Source: CAYONZ01 sp964405465
Lineage (GTDB): Bacteria; Bdellovibrionota; Bdellovibrionia; Bdellovibrionales; JAMPXM01
Assembly (NCBI GenBank): GCA_964405465.1
Contig: CAYONZ010000017.1
Location: 6,066 to 70,065, forward strand
Length of the DNA stretch: 64,000 nt
Direction of reading: 5' to 3'
The position numbers were made by a program, and so were the translations under genes. Each line of letters opens with the position of its first letter. The stretch's first letter is position 1. Shown piece after piece: positions 8,566-17,381 of the stretch. Below the pieces are notes generated by a model. It was given only the letters and a program-made list of their open reading frames with translations. It did not search any database and had not been told where the DNA came from.

Positions 8566-9149
8566 TTCTTCAATTCCTTTTGAGCTAGCGCCACCCGACG
8601 AGTTGCCAGCAGAATTCGATCGGATAGGCGTTTTGATTTCACTGATCGGGCCAGTAAAATTCCACCAACTGCAAGAGAGATTGTACCGAGAGCCAAATCC
8701 AATCGGTCATCGTTGTTTTTTGCGTCGGTATGTTCTTCGATAATTTCTACGAGACTCTTAAAGTATGCTTCAAAAATTTCACGCGCATTATTTTTGTCGC
8801 GACTGACATCAGCTGCCAATGGAGGTAAAGGGCATCCCGAAGAAATATCATCACGATGTTCACGGCTGAGGTAGCGCCGAAGAACCACATCCATCCACAC
8901 ATCGTTGGGTGCGTCTTCAACTCCCGCCATAAGAATTTGTTTGAATCGCTCTTTGGATTCTTCAAGTGCAGTTGCAAACAATGCGTCTTTCGATTTGAAA
9001 TGATTGTAAAAGCCACCAGGGGTTAATCCCACGGCCCGCATGATTGAATCGATTCCGACTCCGTTATATCCGCGTTCATTAAACAATCGCGAGGCACTCT
9101 CTACGATTTTATCGAATGTCTCTTTTCTATGTGCCAAACCGTATCGCAT
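8562..9149 (-). CDS. TetR/AcrR family transcriptional regulator
   Basis: The N-terminal helix-turn-helix is clear (residues about 25-50, IDSIMRAVGLTPGGFYNHF), as in the TetR family. The C-terminal 130 residues form the ligand-binding helical domain. It is followed with ATGA overlap by the thioesterase gene, so the ligand may be an acyl-CoA or a lipophilic compound (inference). A ribosome binding site (aaggtga) lies 5 bases before the ATG. Its own promoter contains a palindrome inside the -35/-10 spacer, which suggests autorepression. Confidence 0.93.
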   Translation of the reverse strand: MRYGLAHRKETFDKIVESASRLFNERGYNGVGIDSIMRAVGLTPGGFYNHFKSKDALFATALEESKERFKQILMAGVEDAPNDVWMDVVLRRYLSREHRDDISSGCPLPPLAADVSRDKNNAREIFEAYFKSLVEIIEEHTDAKNNDDRLDLALGTISLAVGGILLARSVKSKRLSDRILLATRRVALAQKELKK

Positions 9150-9188
9150 AAAATCACCTTCATTTAATCAGTTTCGATTGGTGACTTT

Positions 9189-9217
9189 ATTATATGACGG
9201 TCATAATTTTATCACAA
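9189..9217 (-). promoter_or_regulatory. Sigma-70-type promoter with overlapping TetR-type operator
   Basis: On the minus strand, TTGTGA (9217-9212) and TATAAT (9194-9189) are separated by exactly 17 bases. A 13-bp palindrome, TATGAC-C-GTCATA (9193-9205), overlaps the -10 box and the spacer. This is the usual architecture of a self-repressing TetR-type regulator. It lies 40 bp before the TetR start codon. Confidence 0.7.
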
Positions 9218-9269
9218 CCACCCTAACAGAATCTTATCAAATCTCTTGGCTGGCTTGCTGGATAGCGGT

Positions 9270-11114
9270 TTAGGCGGGTTCCTCAATGCGCACCACCCCG
9301 TTTTTATCGAGTACAACGCGATAGGTGGTCGTATGTTCCTCCTGCAGATTAGATGGAATAGATGCTCCACGGCGCCACCATGGCCTTGGATATAGCGCCA
9401 CCTCGGAGGTTCGTAGGCGGGCCCGTACGACTAAATAAAAGTGATAGACTCGGTGGGAGGTACTGCTTTTGAGCTTACCAAAAAGATCGAGTTCGGTGAG
9501 CTCTTTGAAGGGATCGTCCATAAGCTTTAGGTGCCGCTCAAGATTGATGCGTAAATTTTCATGTAAGGCGCGGTGTTCAATATTTTGAATGGGAGATCCG
9601 TGTCCATTGGTGCCGGTTGGAAAGCAATTGAGATCTTCTACTTTTCGATAATGAAAAATGTCTTCCAGCAATTCGAGCTCCATTTCGGAATGCGAAGCTT
9701 GATGGCGTTTTTCCTGGACCTCCTGATCAATTTTCTTTTTCTCGGTCAGTCGAAACCACTCTCGTACAGTTCCTATACGTCTGTCTTTTGCCCAAAGATG
9801 CTGTTCAATGTCCGAGGTAAAGCGAGAAGTGGTTTCGGCAAAACGAGCAATCGTCCAATCTTTTACTCGATCACGTAAGACGTAAATGATAACCCCAAAG
9901 CCGATAACGAAGAGCCCTTGGGATGCAAAATTAACCATATCTGGCTGGTGAAACTGCTGAAGAGTGGCAGCTACAATACCAGCTACGGCAGTTCCAGCTG
10001 CCGCAGTACTCTCTGAAAACTTCTTAGCCGGAACCTGCTTGGTGATATCAATAAAAGTCTTTGATTGAAAAAACTTTTTTAAGTGGGTCATGCGAATCAG
10101 GTGGCGTTCGCGTTCAATCTCATTTTTGTTCATGACCTGTGCGAGTCCAAATTTAATCCGCGTGCTGGCCTCGTTTGCTTGCAGGCGATCGAGTTCACTC
10201 TCGAGTCCTTTGCGTGCAGTGCTATACCCAGCCTCATCGATTGCTGGAGGAGGCGACTGATGTTTTTCGAGTTCTTGACGTACATTACCTAAGTACTGAA
10301 TGTAAAGTTGACTGATGAATTCATTTAATAAAGAAAAGATCGGAACATTGTTGCGTCCTCGTGGGGCCAACATTTGGCGGACGTCTTCAATTAGTTCACC
10401 TGTGCTTCGCGCCGAGATCATGGTTTCATTCAAGGCGTTGATCGATGCATCTGATGTCGTCAGCAGGCTGTGGGCGTAAAAAATCAATTTTGCCTGCTCA
10501 ATCGAATTCTTCTTCAGAGTCTCACTCACGACGGCGCAAAGATCTTTGGTTGATTCGAGCAGTTCTCGATGCAGAGGGTGATCAGGCGCCGAAACGAGCT
10601 CTCCTTTTTCGAAGGCCTCAAAAAAAACTTCGATCTGATTTTTCAAATGTGTGCGCAGTGTCTCCAGTGCAGTCTGGGCTTTGCCTTTTCCGAGGGGAAT
10701 AGCAAGTCGGGCACGTGAGCGAAAATCCTTTTGTAATTCATCTTTACCCAAGCTCAAAATTTCAAAACTTCGCGGTACAAACAAGTAGACATCGAGTTCA
10801 CTGCGTACAAATTTGTCATGAACTTCGAGGGTCGCCTTGATTTCAATATTGTGGTGATCATGTCTTGTGACTGAAATTGCATTTTGCAAAGTGATTGGAC
10901 TGCTAGTTTCGTCAAAATCCAAGTTAGTGTTGGATTCGCTCACTGCATTTGGGTCAGATGAACAAGACGTTGTTGAACCGCGGTCAGAACTCGCGTTTTC
11001 ACTAACTTCGCTGGTGGGTTCAGTGCGGCTTTCACTCCCATTTGAGGCAGTTGATTCGCTCTTGTATGTGAGATTAACCACCTTAAAAAGGTCGGTAAAC
11101 ACCGGATTCTTCAT
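9270..11114 (-). CDS. Membrane protein of unknown function (614 aa)
   Basis: I do not recognise the family. The N-terminal 60 residues are Ser/Glu/Thr-rich and probably disordered. A mixed domain follows with beta-like and helical parts (about 70-340), then two hydrophobic segments (about residues 370-410, TAAAGTAVAGIVAATL and FASQGLFVIGFGVIIYVL). A cytoplasm-type helical domain and a beta-rich C-terminus follow. No signal peptide is seen. The two membrane segments form a hairpin, so both large domains are probably in the cytoplasm. It is transcribed away from mtgA and has no evident operon partner. Confidence 0.85.
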   Translation of the reverse strand: MKNPVFTDLFKVVNLTYKSESTASNGSESRTEPTSEVSENASSDRGSTTSCSSDPNAVSESNTNLDFDETSSPITLQNAISVTRHDHHNIEIKATLEVHDKFVRSELDVYLFVPRSFEILSLGKDELQKDFRSRARLAIPLGKGKAQTALETLRTHLKNQIEVFFEAFEKGELVSAPDHPLHRELLESTKDLCAVVSETLKKNSIEQAKLIFYAHSLLTTSDASINALNETMISARSTGELIEDVRQMLAPRGRNNVPIFSLLNEFISQLYIQYLGNVRQELEKHQSPPPAIDEAGYSTARKGLESELDRLQANEASTRIKFGLAQVMNKNEIERERHLIRMTHLKKFFQSKTFIDITKQVPAKKFSESTAAAGTAVAGIVAATLQQFHQPDMVNFASQGLFVIGFGVIIYVLRDRVKDWTIARFAETTSRFTSDIEQHLWAKDRRIGTVREWFRLTEKKKIDQEVQEKRHQASHSEMELELLEDIFHYRKVEDLNCFPTGTNGHGSPIQNIEHRALHENLRINLERHLKLMDDPFKELTELDLFGKLKSSTSHRVYHFYLVVRARLRTSEVALYPRPWWRRGASIPSNLQEEHTTTYRVVLDKNGVVRIEEPA

Positions 11115-11269
11115 GGCCCCCTTTTGCGCAAAACCTGAGTCAAGTCAGGGTTCTGTCAGAATATCGTCGCCTGCTGAAAAAATAAACAAGAATTATTTTA
11201 AGGGTCCAACTCAGCGATCTCAATTTGGCACATAGTGAGAACTGTGAAGAAGTATGGTAGTGTTTCGCA

Positions 11270-11965
11270 ATGTTCATATCGAGATTTCGGAAGGTTCTCA
11301 AGACTTTGGTTTTGCTGACAATTGCCTGGTGTTTAGGGCGAGTCGTGCTTTTGCGGGTGCTGCCCGTGTATTGGACTCCCCTGATGACAGTGCGAATTGT
11401 TGAGTCATTGGTAAAGGGAAAAACACCGTCTTTGCACAAAACCTGGATTCCGATCTCGTCTATTTCTGAGAATCTTGTGGCAGGAGCGGTCGTCAGTGAG
11501 GACGCCCGCTTTTTTGAGCATTATGGTTTCGACTTTGAAGCCATTCAAAAGGCGATGAAACATAATTCGAAAGCAAAACGGATTCGTGGAGGGAGTACTA
11601 TCTCCCAGCAGGTGGCAAAGAATGTATTTTTGTGGCCAACACGAAGTTATATTCGCAAAGCGCTGGAGGCGGTGTTTACTGTGATGATTGAGGCCATTTG
11701 GAGTAAACAAAGAATTATGGAGGTCTATCTCAACATTGTGGAGCTTGGTGACGGAGTCTACGGGGTAGAGGCAGCTTCGCAGCTCTTCTTTCATAAGTCG
11801 GCTTCGCATCTTAATGCCGGTGAGAGCGCACTGCTGATTGCCGTATTGCCTAATCCCAATAGGTTCAAAGTAGGTCAACCATCGTCATATGTGCGATTCA
11901 GGCAGCAGCAGATTCGTAAGCGATTGCTGTGGCAGCGGGCCGAATGGCAACAAACGGAAAATTAG
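11270..11965 (+). CDS. mtgA: Monofunctional peptidoglycan glycosyltransferase
   Basis: GT51 transglycosylase that polymerises lipid II into glycan strands. One N-terminal membrane anchor (about residues 12-30) is followed by the family motifs: EDARFFEHYGFD with the catalytic Glu, RGGSTISQQVAKN, KQRIMEVYLNIVELGDGVYG and a later ALLIAVLPNPNRF. There is no transpeptidase domain and the length (231 aa) matches MtgA. It acts on the periplasmic side of the inner membrane. The promoter must lie in the 155-bp gap shared with the divergent 614-residue protein gene. Confidence 0.95.
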   Translation: MFISRFRKVLKTLVLLTIAWCLGRVVLLRVLPVYWTPLMTVRIVESLVKGKTPSLHKTWIPISSISENLVAGAVVSEDARFFEHYGFDFEAIQKAMKHNSKAKRIRGGSTISQQVAKNVFLWPTRSYIRKALEAVFTVMIEAIWSKQRIMEVYLNIVELGDGVYGVEAASQLFFHKSASHLNAGESALLIAVLPNPNRFKVGQPSSYVRFRQQQIRKRLLWQRAEWQQTEN

Positions 11966-12020
11966 AGGATTCCAATAACTTTTAGACAATAGCCGCTGAT
12001 AAAGGCTTCAGTTGTGAATT

Positions 12021-12716
12021 TTATTTAAAACAGTTTTTATTTAGAAAGCCGTGGCCTTTTTCACGAAAGCCTTTTACCCAGCCATTACCCTGATCTTCGA
12101 CCCAAATCTTTTTATTGCCTTTGATTGTGGTCAAGCTTGCACTGGTTGAGGCGGGGCCACGGCGCATAACACAGTTGCTTTTCAAAAATTTATATTCACC
12201 TTGTGTTGCAACTTTGCCGGCGTCTGTCTTGCCGCTTCGATCTGACGATTGCTCATCGACACTTGCAGGTTTTTTGCCGGTCTTCTTCTTTTTGTTATCT
12301 ACATTCTTGGTTTTTTTAGCTGTTGCAGTGGCGACCTGGCGTGCGACTTGTGGGGTCTTCGATGCCGGCTTGGCATTTGGTGTCTGAGATTTGGCAACAG
12401 ACTTTGTAGGTTTTCCTGATGCGGGAGATGCCTTTTTGGGTACGGGTGGAGCATCTGTCGCTGGAGACTCGGCAGCTGGAGCAACCGCGGCTTGAGTTCC
12501 AGAGTCCTGTGGGTGAAGGTCGCCAGCTTCAGCGGCATCTTTCTTTTTCCCATCAGCTTTGGCCTCAATCGGCTTCTCTATGGGCCAAGAAAAATCATCA
12601 TCACCTTCATTTAAGAAGACATCGGTTGGTGCATCAGTTTGCTCAGCGTGAGTCTTCGATAGAAAGGCCCCTGTGATAGTCATGGCAATGATAGCAAATA
12701 AAAAATGTTTAATCAT
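12021..12716 (-). CDS. Exported SH3-like domain protein with Ala/Pro/Lys-rich linker
   Basis: The start is set at 12716: ggaga precedes it and a signal peptide follows (MIKHFLFAIIAMTITGAFLSKTHAEQ). The longer frame to 12872 adds 52 residues without a ribosome binding site. After an acidic segment comes a low-complexity linker of about 110 residues rich in Ala, Pro, Lys and Ser. The C-terminal 60 residues are an SH3b-like domain (CVMRRGPASTSASLTTIKGN...WVKGF...GFLNKNC). Proteins of this shape usually bind peptidoglycan or other envelope polymers in the periplasm; here that is inference. Confidence 0.84.
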   Translation of the reverse strand: MIKHFLFAIIAMTITGAFLSKTHAEQTDAPTDVFLNEGDDDFSWPIEKPIEAKADGKKKDAAEAGDLHPQDSGTQAAVAPAAESPATDAPPVPKKASPASGKPTKSVAKSQTPNAKPASKTPQVARQVATATAKKTKNVDNKKKKTGKKPASVDEQSSDRSGKTDAGKVATQGEYKFLKSNCVMRRGPASTSASLTTIKGNKKIWVEDQGNGWVKGFREKGHGFLNKNCFK

Positions 12717-12921
12717 AGAGTCTCCATTCAAAGTAAATCCAAACATTTCGATATATTCATCGGAGACAATTTGAGACAGTTCGAGGGGGCGCTCCAAAAT
12801 TTGGACTTTGGTATACAGGTGCTTGACGCCTAAATCATTTCTCCGGCTCCAGCGTTGTCGAGACAGCTTCAAGAGACAGGACTAACAGATAGTGCCAAGA
12901 GATAGGCAGAGCACTTCCAAT

Positions 12922-12956
12922 AAAAAAACCCACAATCCGTCTGGAGTTGTGGGTTT
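12922..12956 (-). terminator. Rho-independent terminator of fadE
   Basis: A 10-bp perfect stem (aaacccacaa / ttgtgggttt) with an 11-nt loop is followed on the minus strand by a T-run. It lies 40 bp after the stop of the fadE gene. Confidence 0.88.
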
Positions 12957-12995
12957 AAAGTTTTGGCCCTAAGGCCAGAGAACTAGGTATAGGCT

Positions 12996-15452
12996 CTAGT
13001 GCTGTTGCGAAAACCGTTTATGGCTGTTGTGGTTCGCGTATTCATCTTGTGAAAAGTCATCAACCTGAATCGCATCCCAACGAAGATCATCAGCTCGTTT
13101 CATTGATTCAAATTCGGCCTGTGTGATCACACCCTTTTCAATCGCAAGAGCTGTGTAATCAGCTCCACGTTTTTTAGGGATGACTCCATTTTTAACTGCG
13201 GCACGAATTTTCTTTTCAATTGCCTCAGCTGCTTTAACAGCATGAAACGCAGTTTCGAGACGACCCAATCCATCTTTCTCGCTCTTTGGCACATAAATAC
13301 CAGTGGTCAAACGTTGACGTTGATCGGTATCCGACAAAATAAGCGAGGCAATTTTATGAGTGTGGTCATCTGATGGTTCCCCAGCCAAAGCATTGAGGTT
13401 CGACCATGATCTAACGAAGATCTTAAAGAACCAGGTGAGTCCTGGAACCTCTAGGTTAGAAAAGATACCATCAAACGCTTTCTGAATTTCATAAAGCGCA
13501 TGATTCATACAGAAGTGAACAAACGGAAGGTCCTCTTTTTTGGAGCCCTCTGCTTTAAAACGACGGAGAACTGCAGTTCCGATGTACATCCAAGAAAGAA
13601 CGTCTGCAAATCGACCTGTGATTTTCTCTTTCATCTTTAAGCTTCCGCCCAAAGAACCCATTGCAATGTCTGCCATGATCGCGAAAGTTGCAGATGTCCA
13701 TGAAAGGCGTCGGTAGTAGCGAGCCGTACTGCCACTGACTGGGCTGCCAGCCATCCATCCACGAGTGCAGCTCAACACGACTGCTCTGAACAAGTTGCGT
13801 ACCACATGCCCAACATGTGACCAAAAAGCTGTATCGAATGCCGACAGATCTTTCTTGCCGATAGCATCGACTTCTTTAAATGCGTAAGGGTGAGCACGCA
13901 TCGCACCCTGACCAAAAATAATCAAGGTTCGAGTCATGATGTTGGCTCCTTCAACTGTAATACCGATCGGAGTCGCAATATAAAAATTTGCTAAAAGGTT
14001 TCGTGGTCCACGCGAAATTCCGGCTCCACCAGAAATATCCATTGCGTCGTTGATCATTTTGCGACTGATTTCGGTCGCATTGTATTTTGCGATCGCAGTC
14101 ACGACAGGTGGCTTGGTACCTTTATCAAGCGCTCCCAAAGTGTACATTCTCATCGCATCAACCATATACAAGCCACCGGCAATTCGTGCCAACGGCTCTT
14201 CGATACCTTCGAATTTTCCGATCGAGATACCGAATTGTTTTCGAACTGTAGCGTGAGCAGAAATCGCAAGTGTTCCAACTTTCATTCCACCGGTACTTTG
14301 AGCAGGCAAGCTGACACCGCGACCAGCAGCTAAACACTCCATTAGCATTTTCCATCCGCGGCCCACACCACCAACTCCGCCGACAACTTGGTCGATAGAA
14401 ACGACGACGTCTTTACCCTGTGTCGGACAATTGTAGAACGGAACACCCAATGGATCATGACGACGTCCGATAATAACTCCAGGAGTTTTTGCTGGAATCA
14501 ATGCGCAAGTGATTCCTACATCTTCGCCTTTACCCAAAAGATTTTCTGGGTCACGCAATTTGAAGGCAAGGCCCAATGTTGTTGAAATGGCAGCAAGCGT
14601 GATCCAACGTTTGTTCCAGTTCAATCGAATATAAAGTTTGCCATCGTCACCTTTGAAAAGTGTACCGCTCGCTTGAATGGCTCCGGCATCGCTACCGGCA
14701 TTTGGTTCTGTCAAAGCAAAGCACGGAATCTCTTCACCCGAGGCAAGGTTTGGAAGGTACCGTTTCTTTTGTTCGTCAGTTCCATAGTGAATCAAAAGTT
14801 CTGCAGGTCCAAGAGAGTTCGGGACCATCACTGTTATACACGCACCAATACTTCGACTTGCAATTTTTTGAATAACTTCGCTATGTGCTAGCGCAGAGAA
14901 ACCAAGGCCACCATATTCTTTTGGAATAATCATCCCCAAGAACTTTTCTTTCTTGATGATATCCCAGGCTTCTTGAGGCAACTCACGTGTTTCAGTGATC
15001 TTCCAATCGTCCAAAGCCGCACAAAGTTTTTCAACAGGGCCGTCGATAAACTTTTGCTCTTCAGCGGTAAGACTTGGGTAGGGTTCATTCATTAATTTTT
15101 TGAAATCAGGTTTTCCAGAAAAAAGATCTTCCTCAATCCAAACTTCTCCGGCTTCAAGTGCGGTGCGCTCCGTTTCGGAAATCGCAGGCATAATTGGACC
15201 CAAGACCTTCATTACCGCGTTTGACACCAATGCCTGGCGAATCGGTTTGATGATAAAGATCAAAGCGATCACGACAAAGAGTCCTGTTACGGCTACAGGT
15301 GCACCGATGGCCCAAAGTGTGAGCGTGCCTAGAATAGCCCAAACGAGGAATGGCAATCCCATATACCCCACAGCTAAAGTGACAAGCGCCACTCCAACTA
15401 AGAAGTAGGTGAGTGCATCACCCGAAAGTCCGTTCATTAAATTTTGTTCCAC
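12996..15452 (-). CDS. fadE: Acyl-CoA dehydrogenase FadE
   Basis: 818 aa, close to the length of the long FadE family (E. coli FadE is 814 aa). The N-terminus has hydrophobic segments (about residues 12-70) that anchor it in the inner membrane. The acyl-CoA dehydrogenase core follows, with the FAD/substrate motif CFALTEPNAGSDAGAIQ and the later GGAGISRGPRNLLANFY segment, then the FadE-specific C-terminal extension. It carries out the first step of fatty acid beta-oxidation. The start is GTG with gggagg 5 bases upstream. It lies 34 bp after a TetR regulator gene on the same strand, which probably controls it. Confidence 0.95.
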   Translation of the reverse strand: MEQNLMNGLSGDALTYFLVGVALVTLAVGYMGLPFLVWAILGTLTLWAIGAPVAVTGLFVVIALIFIIKPIRQALVSNAVMKVLGPIMPAISETERTALEAGEVWIEEDLFSGKPDFKKLMNEPYPSLTAEEQKFIDGPVEKLCAALDDWKITETRELPQEAWDIIKKEKFLGMIIPKEYGGLGFSALAHSEVIQKIASRSIGACITVMVPNSLGPAELLIHYGTDEQKKRYLPNLASGEEIPCFALTEPNAGSDAGAIQASGTLFKGDDGKLYIRLNWNKRWITLAAISTTLGLAFKLRDPENLLGKGEDVGITCALIPAKTPGVIIGRRHDPLGVPFYNCPTQGKDVVVSIDQVVGGVGGVGRGWKMLMECLAAGRGVSLPAQSTGGMKVGTLAISAHATVRKQFGISIGKFEGIEEPLARIAGGLYMVDAMRMYTLGALDKGTKPPVVTAIAKYNATEISRKMINDAMDISGGAGISRGPRNLLANFYIATPIGITVEGANIMTRTLIIFGQGAMRAHPYAFKEVDAIGKKDLSAFDTAFWSHVGHVVRNLFRAVVLSCTRGWMAGSPVSGSTARYYRRLSWTSATFAIMADIAMGSLGGSLKMKEKITGRFADVLSWMYIGTAVLRRFKAEGSKKEDLPFVHFCMNHALYEIQKAFDGIFSNLEVPGLTWFFKIFVRSWSNLNALAGEPSDDHTHKIASLILSDTDQRQRLTTGIYVPKSEKDGLGRLETAFHAVKAAEAIEKKIRAAVKNGVIPKKRGADYTALAIEKGVITQAEFESMKRADDLRWDAIQVDDFSQDEYANHNSHKRFSQQH

Positions 15453-15486
15453 ATTTCCTCCCTTTATTGTTGTAAATACATTTTAT

Positions 15487-16200
15487 TTATTTATTTGTTT
15501 TAATTCCTAAATCACTATTGCGGTTGAGTTCGGTGCCTTTGAAGGTGGCAGATCTTGAAATTGAGAGAAGCGCATTGAACGCCCTCTCAACGTGACGTTC
15601 AACCTTGGGGTCCTCAAGCATTCGTTTAAAGTGTAAGTATCCCAGAACATAAGAGTACATTGACCACGCGAACTGTTCGACATCTATGTCGTGTCGAAAG
15701 TGTCCGACCTCTACGGCAATTCGCGCAGCCTTCTCAATGTTGCCAATAAGATCGCGTTGCACTTGTTGTAAAAAATCGCGCAGGGGTCCAGGCTGATCAT
15801 CGAGTTCAAGCGAAGCCGCGATAAGCAACATCCCACTCGAGTACGCAGTGGCATCGTTGAGGTGTGTGAGCCAGTTGTTGAAGAAGGCTTGAATACGAGG
15901 TTCACCTTTGGCTTCGCGGAAAGCTGTGCGCATAACTTGATCAACAAAGCGATCGGTCGCGAGCTTGAGGACCTCGAGCTGTAAGTTGTCTTTACCTTGA
16001 AAATGAGCAAACAAACCGCTCTTCGACATGCCAACAGCTTTCGCTAGCTCTCCAATGGTGAGCCCGTCGATTCCGTCGTGACTGGCGATCTTCAAAGCGA
16101 CATTTAGAATCGTCTCTTTGGTCTTGCTTGCTTTTGTAGGAGACTTCTCGGCCTTTTTAGAGGGCTTAGACTCTCCGTTATCAGAATGACTTGAGTTCAT
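15487..16200 (-). CDS. TetR family regulator, probably of fadE
   Basis: The N-terminal 30 residues are Lys/Ser-rich and probably unstructured. The helix-turn-helix follows (LTIGELAKAVGMSKSGLFAHFQGKD), with a C-terminal ligand-binding domain of the kind seen in regulators near acyl-CoA dehydrogenase genes. It is directly upstream of and co-oriented with fadE, so the likely inducer is a long-chain acyl-CoA (inference from context). An 8-bp palindrome is found 19-26 bases before the start codon. Confidence 0.93.
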   Translation of the reverse strand: MNSSHSDNGESKPSKKAEKSPTKASKTKETILNVALKIASHDGIDGLTIGELAKAVGMSKSGLFAHFQGKDNLQLEVLKLATDRFVDQVMRTAFREAKGEPRIQAFFNNWLTHLNDATAYSSGMLLIAASLELDDQPGPLRDFLQQVQRDLIGNIEKAARIAVEVGHFRHDIDVEQFAWSMYSYVLGYLHFKRMLEDPKVERHVERAFNALLSISRSATFKGTELNRNSDLGIKTNK

Positions 16201-16218
16201 ATTCTAGAAAAGATTAGC

Positions 16219-16226
16219 ACGATCGT
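16219..16226 (-). promoter_or_regulatory. Possible TetR operator (ACGATCGT palindrome)
   Basis: A perfect 8-bp palindrome within the stretch cgaacgatcgtgc (minus strand) lies just upstream of the TetR-fadE gene pair. Its position suits an autoregulatory operator. A short palindrome of this size can occur by chance, and I could not place a convincing -35/-10 pair around it. Confidence 0.4.
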
Positions 16227-16457
16227 TCGTATATCGCAAATTTGAAATTATTTCGTTGTCTTGAGTCAACAGAATGGGACGGTCACGAAAGATGCCCGAA
16301 TTTTCGACCGGTTAGCATGAGGGCGCCTTATCAGTGTTGATTCAAAATGAGGCAACGTCAATTGCTGGTCTAATTGAGATTTCGCGACATCTTGGGAGAA
16401 GCCGTACGAATGTCTAAGCTTGTTATTGTTCTTTGATTCGAAGTTGAAGTTGGAATC

Positions 16458-17372
16458 TTATTGCTTGTTTGCTTTGACTAGCTCAATGCCTTCATCGGTT
16501 ACTTTAATGGCGCGTTTTTTATAAAGCCCACCAAGGGCAATTTTAAACTTCTTTTTGCTGGCACCAAAAAGCTTGTAGATTTCTTCGGGTGACGTCTTGT
16601 CGTTTATTTTTAAAAAGCCATTATTGTCTTGCAGAAGCTCCAGAATACGAGGAGCAATGTCATCCCCAGCTTTGTGGCCAGTGCGTTGCAACGACAGATC
16701 AATTTTTTTATCGGCACGAATTTTTTTGATGAACCCCATGATCGATTGGCCATACTGAAGTGGTTGAAAAACTTCGTCGTAATACAAAACACCGACATGC
16801 GATTTGTTGATGATGGCTTTGAAACCCAAATCTGTCTTGCCATAAATTAAGAGCTGTACACTCTGGCCCTCTTCAAGATCATCGATTGGATTTTTTAGAT
16901 TGCGATCGATGCGCATCGACGCTGAAATTCGACCACTTTTATCAAGGTAAATAAACACAATGATTTCTTGGCCAGGCTTTAGTCCCCTAGTTTGTTCTGA
17001 AAAAGGAAGGAAAAGGTCTTTGGATAAACCCCAATCAAGAAAGGCTCCGACATCTTCAACCGAGCGGACCTCAAGCTGTGCGCACTCGCCAACGGTTGCA
17101 AATGGGACCTCTGTGGTGGCAATCAAGCGATCTTCTGAATCAAAACAAATGAACACTTCAAGCTCGTCACCAATTTGAATGGACTCGGGAACAAAGCGCC
17201 GTGGGAGCAAAACCTCAGTTGGGGCAAAAGTGTGAGCACCTAAGTTGTCCATTCCAAGACTGGACTTGCCTTGATCTCCACTGCGTTGTTCAGCAGAGTC
17301 GAGTTCTAGGTAAACACCAAACTCGACTCGCCTTTTTACTTTTAACTTATTTATTTTACCGATTTTGCTCAT
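16458..17372 (-). CDS. cvfB: CvfB/YitL-type S1-domain RNA-binding protein
   Basis: 304 aa with the CvfB arrangement: an N-terminal S1-like domain (IGKINKLKVKRRVEFGVYLEL), further S1-like units (FATVGECAQLEVRSVEDVGAFLDWGLSKDLFLPF and a later QSVQLLIYGKTDLGFKAIIN), and a C-terminal winged-helix region (EEIYKLFGASKKKFKIALGGLYKKRAI). CvfB proteins bind RNA and influence virulence-gene expression in Gram-positive species. In Gram-negatives they are less studied. The gene lies 9 bp after the carbonic anhydrase gene, so the two probably share a transcript. Confidence 0.88.
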   Translation of the reverse strand: MSKIGKINKLKVKRRVEFGVYLELDSAEQRSGDQGKSSLGMDNLGAHTFAPTEVLLPRRFVPESIQIGDELEVFICFDSEDRLIATTEVPFATVGECAQLEVRSVEDVGAFLDWGLSKDLFLPFSEQTRGLKPGQEIIVFIYLDKSGRISASMRIDRNLKNPIDDLEEGQSVQLLIYGKTDLGFKAIINKSHVGVLYYDEVFQPLQYGQSIMGFIKKIRADKKIDLSLQRTGHKAGDDIAPRILELLQDNNGFLKINDKTSPEEIYKLFGASKKKFKIALGGLYKKRAIKVTDEGIELVKANKQ

Positions 17373-17381
17373 GTGAGCCTG

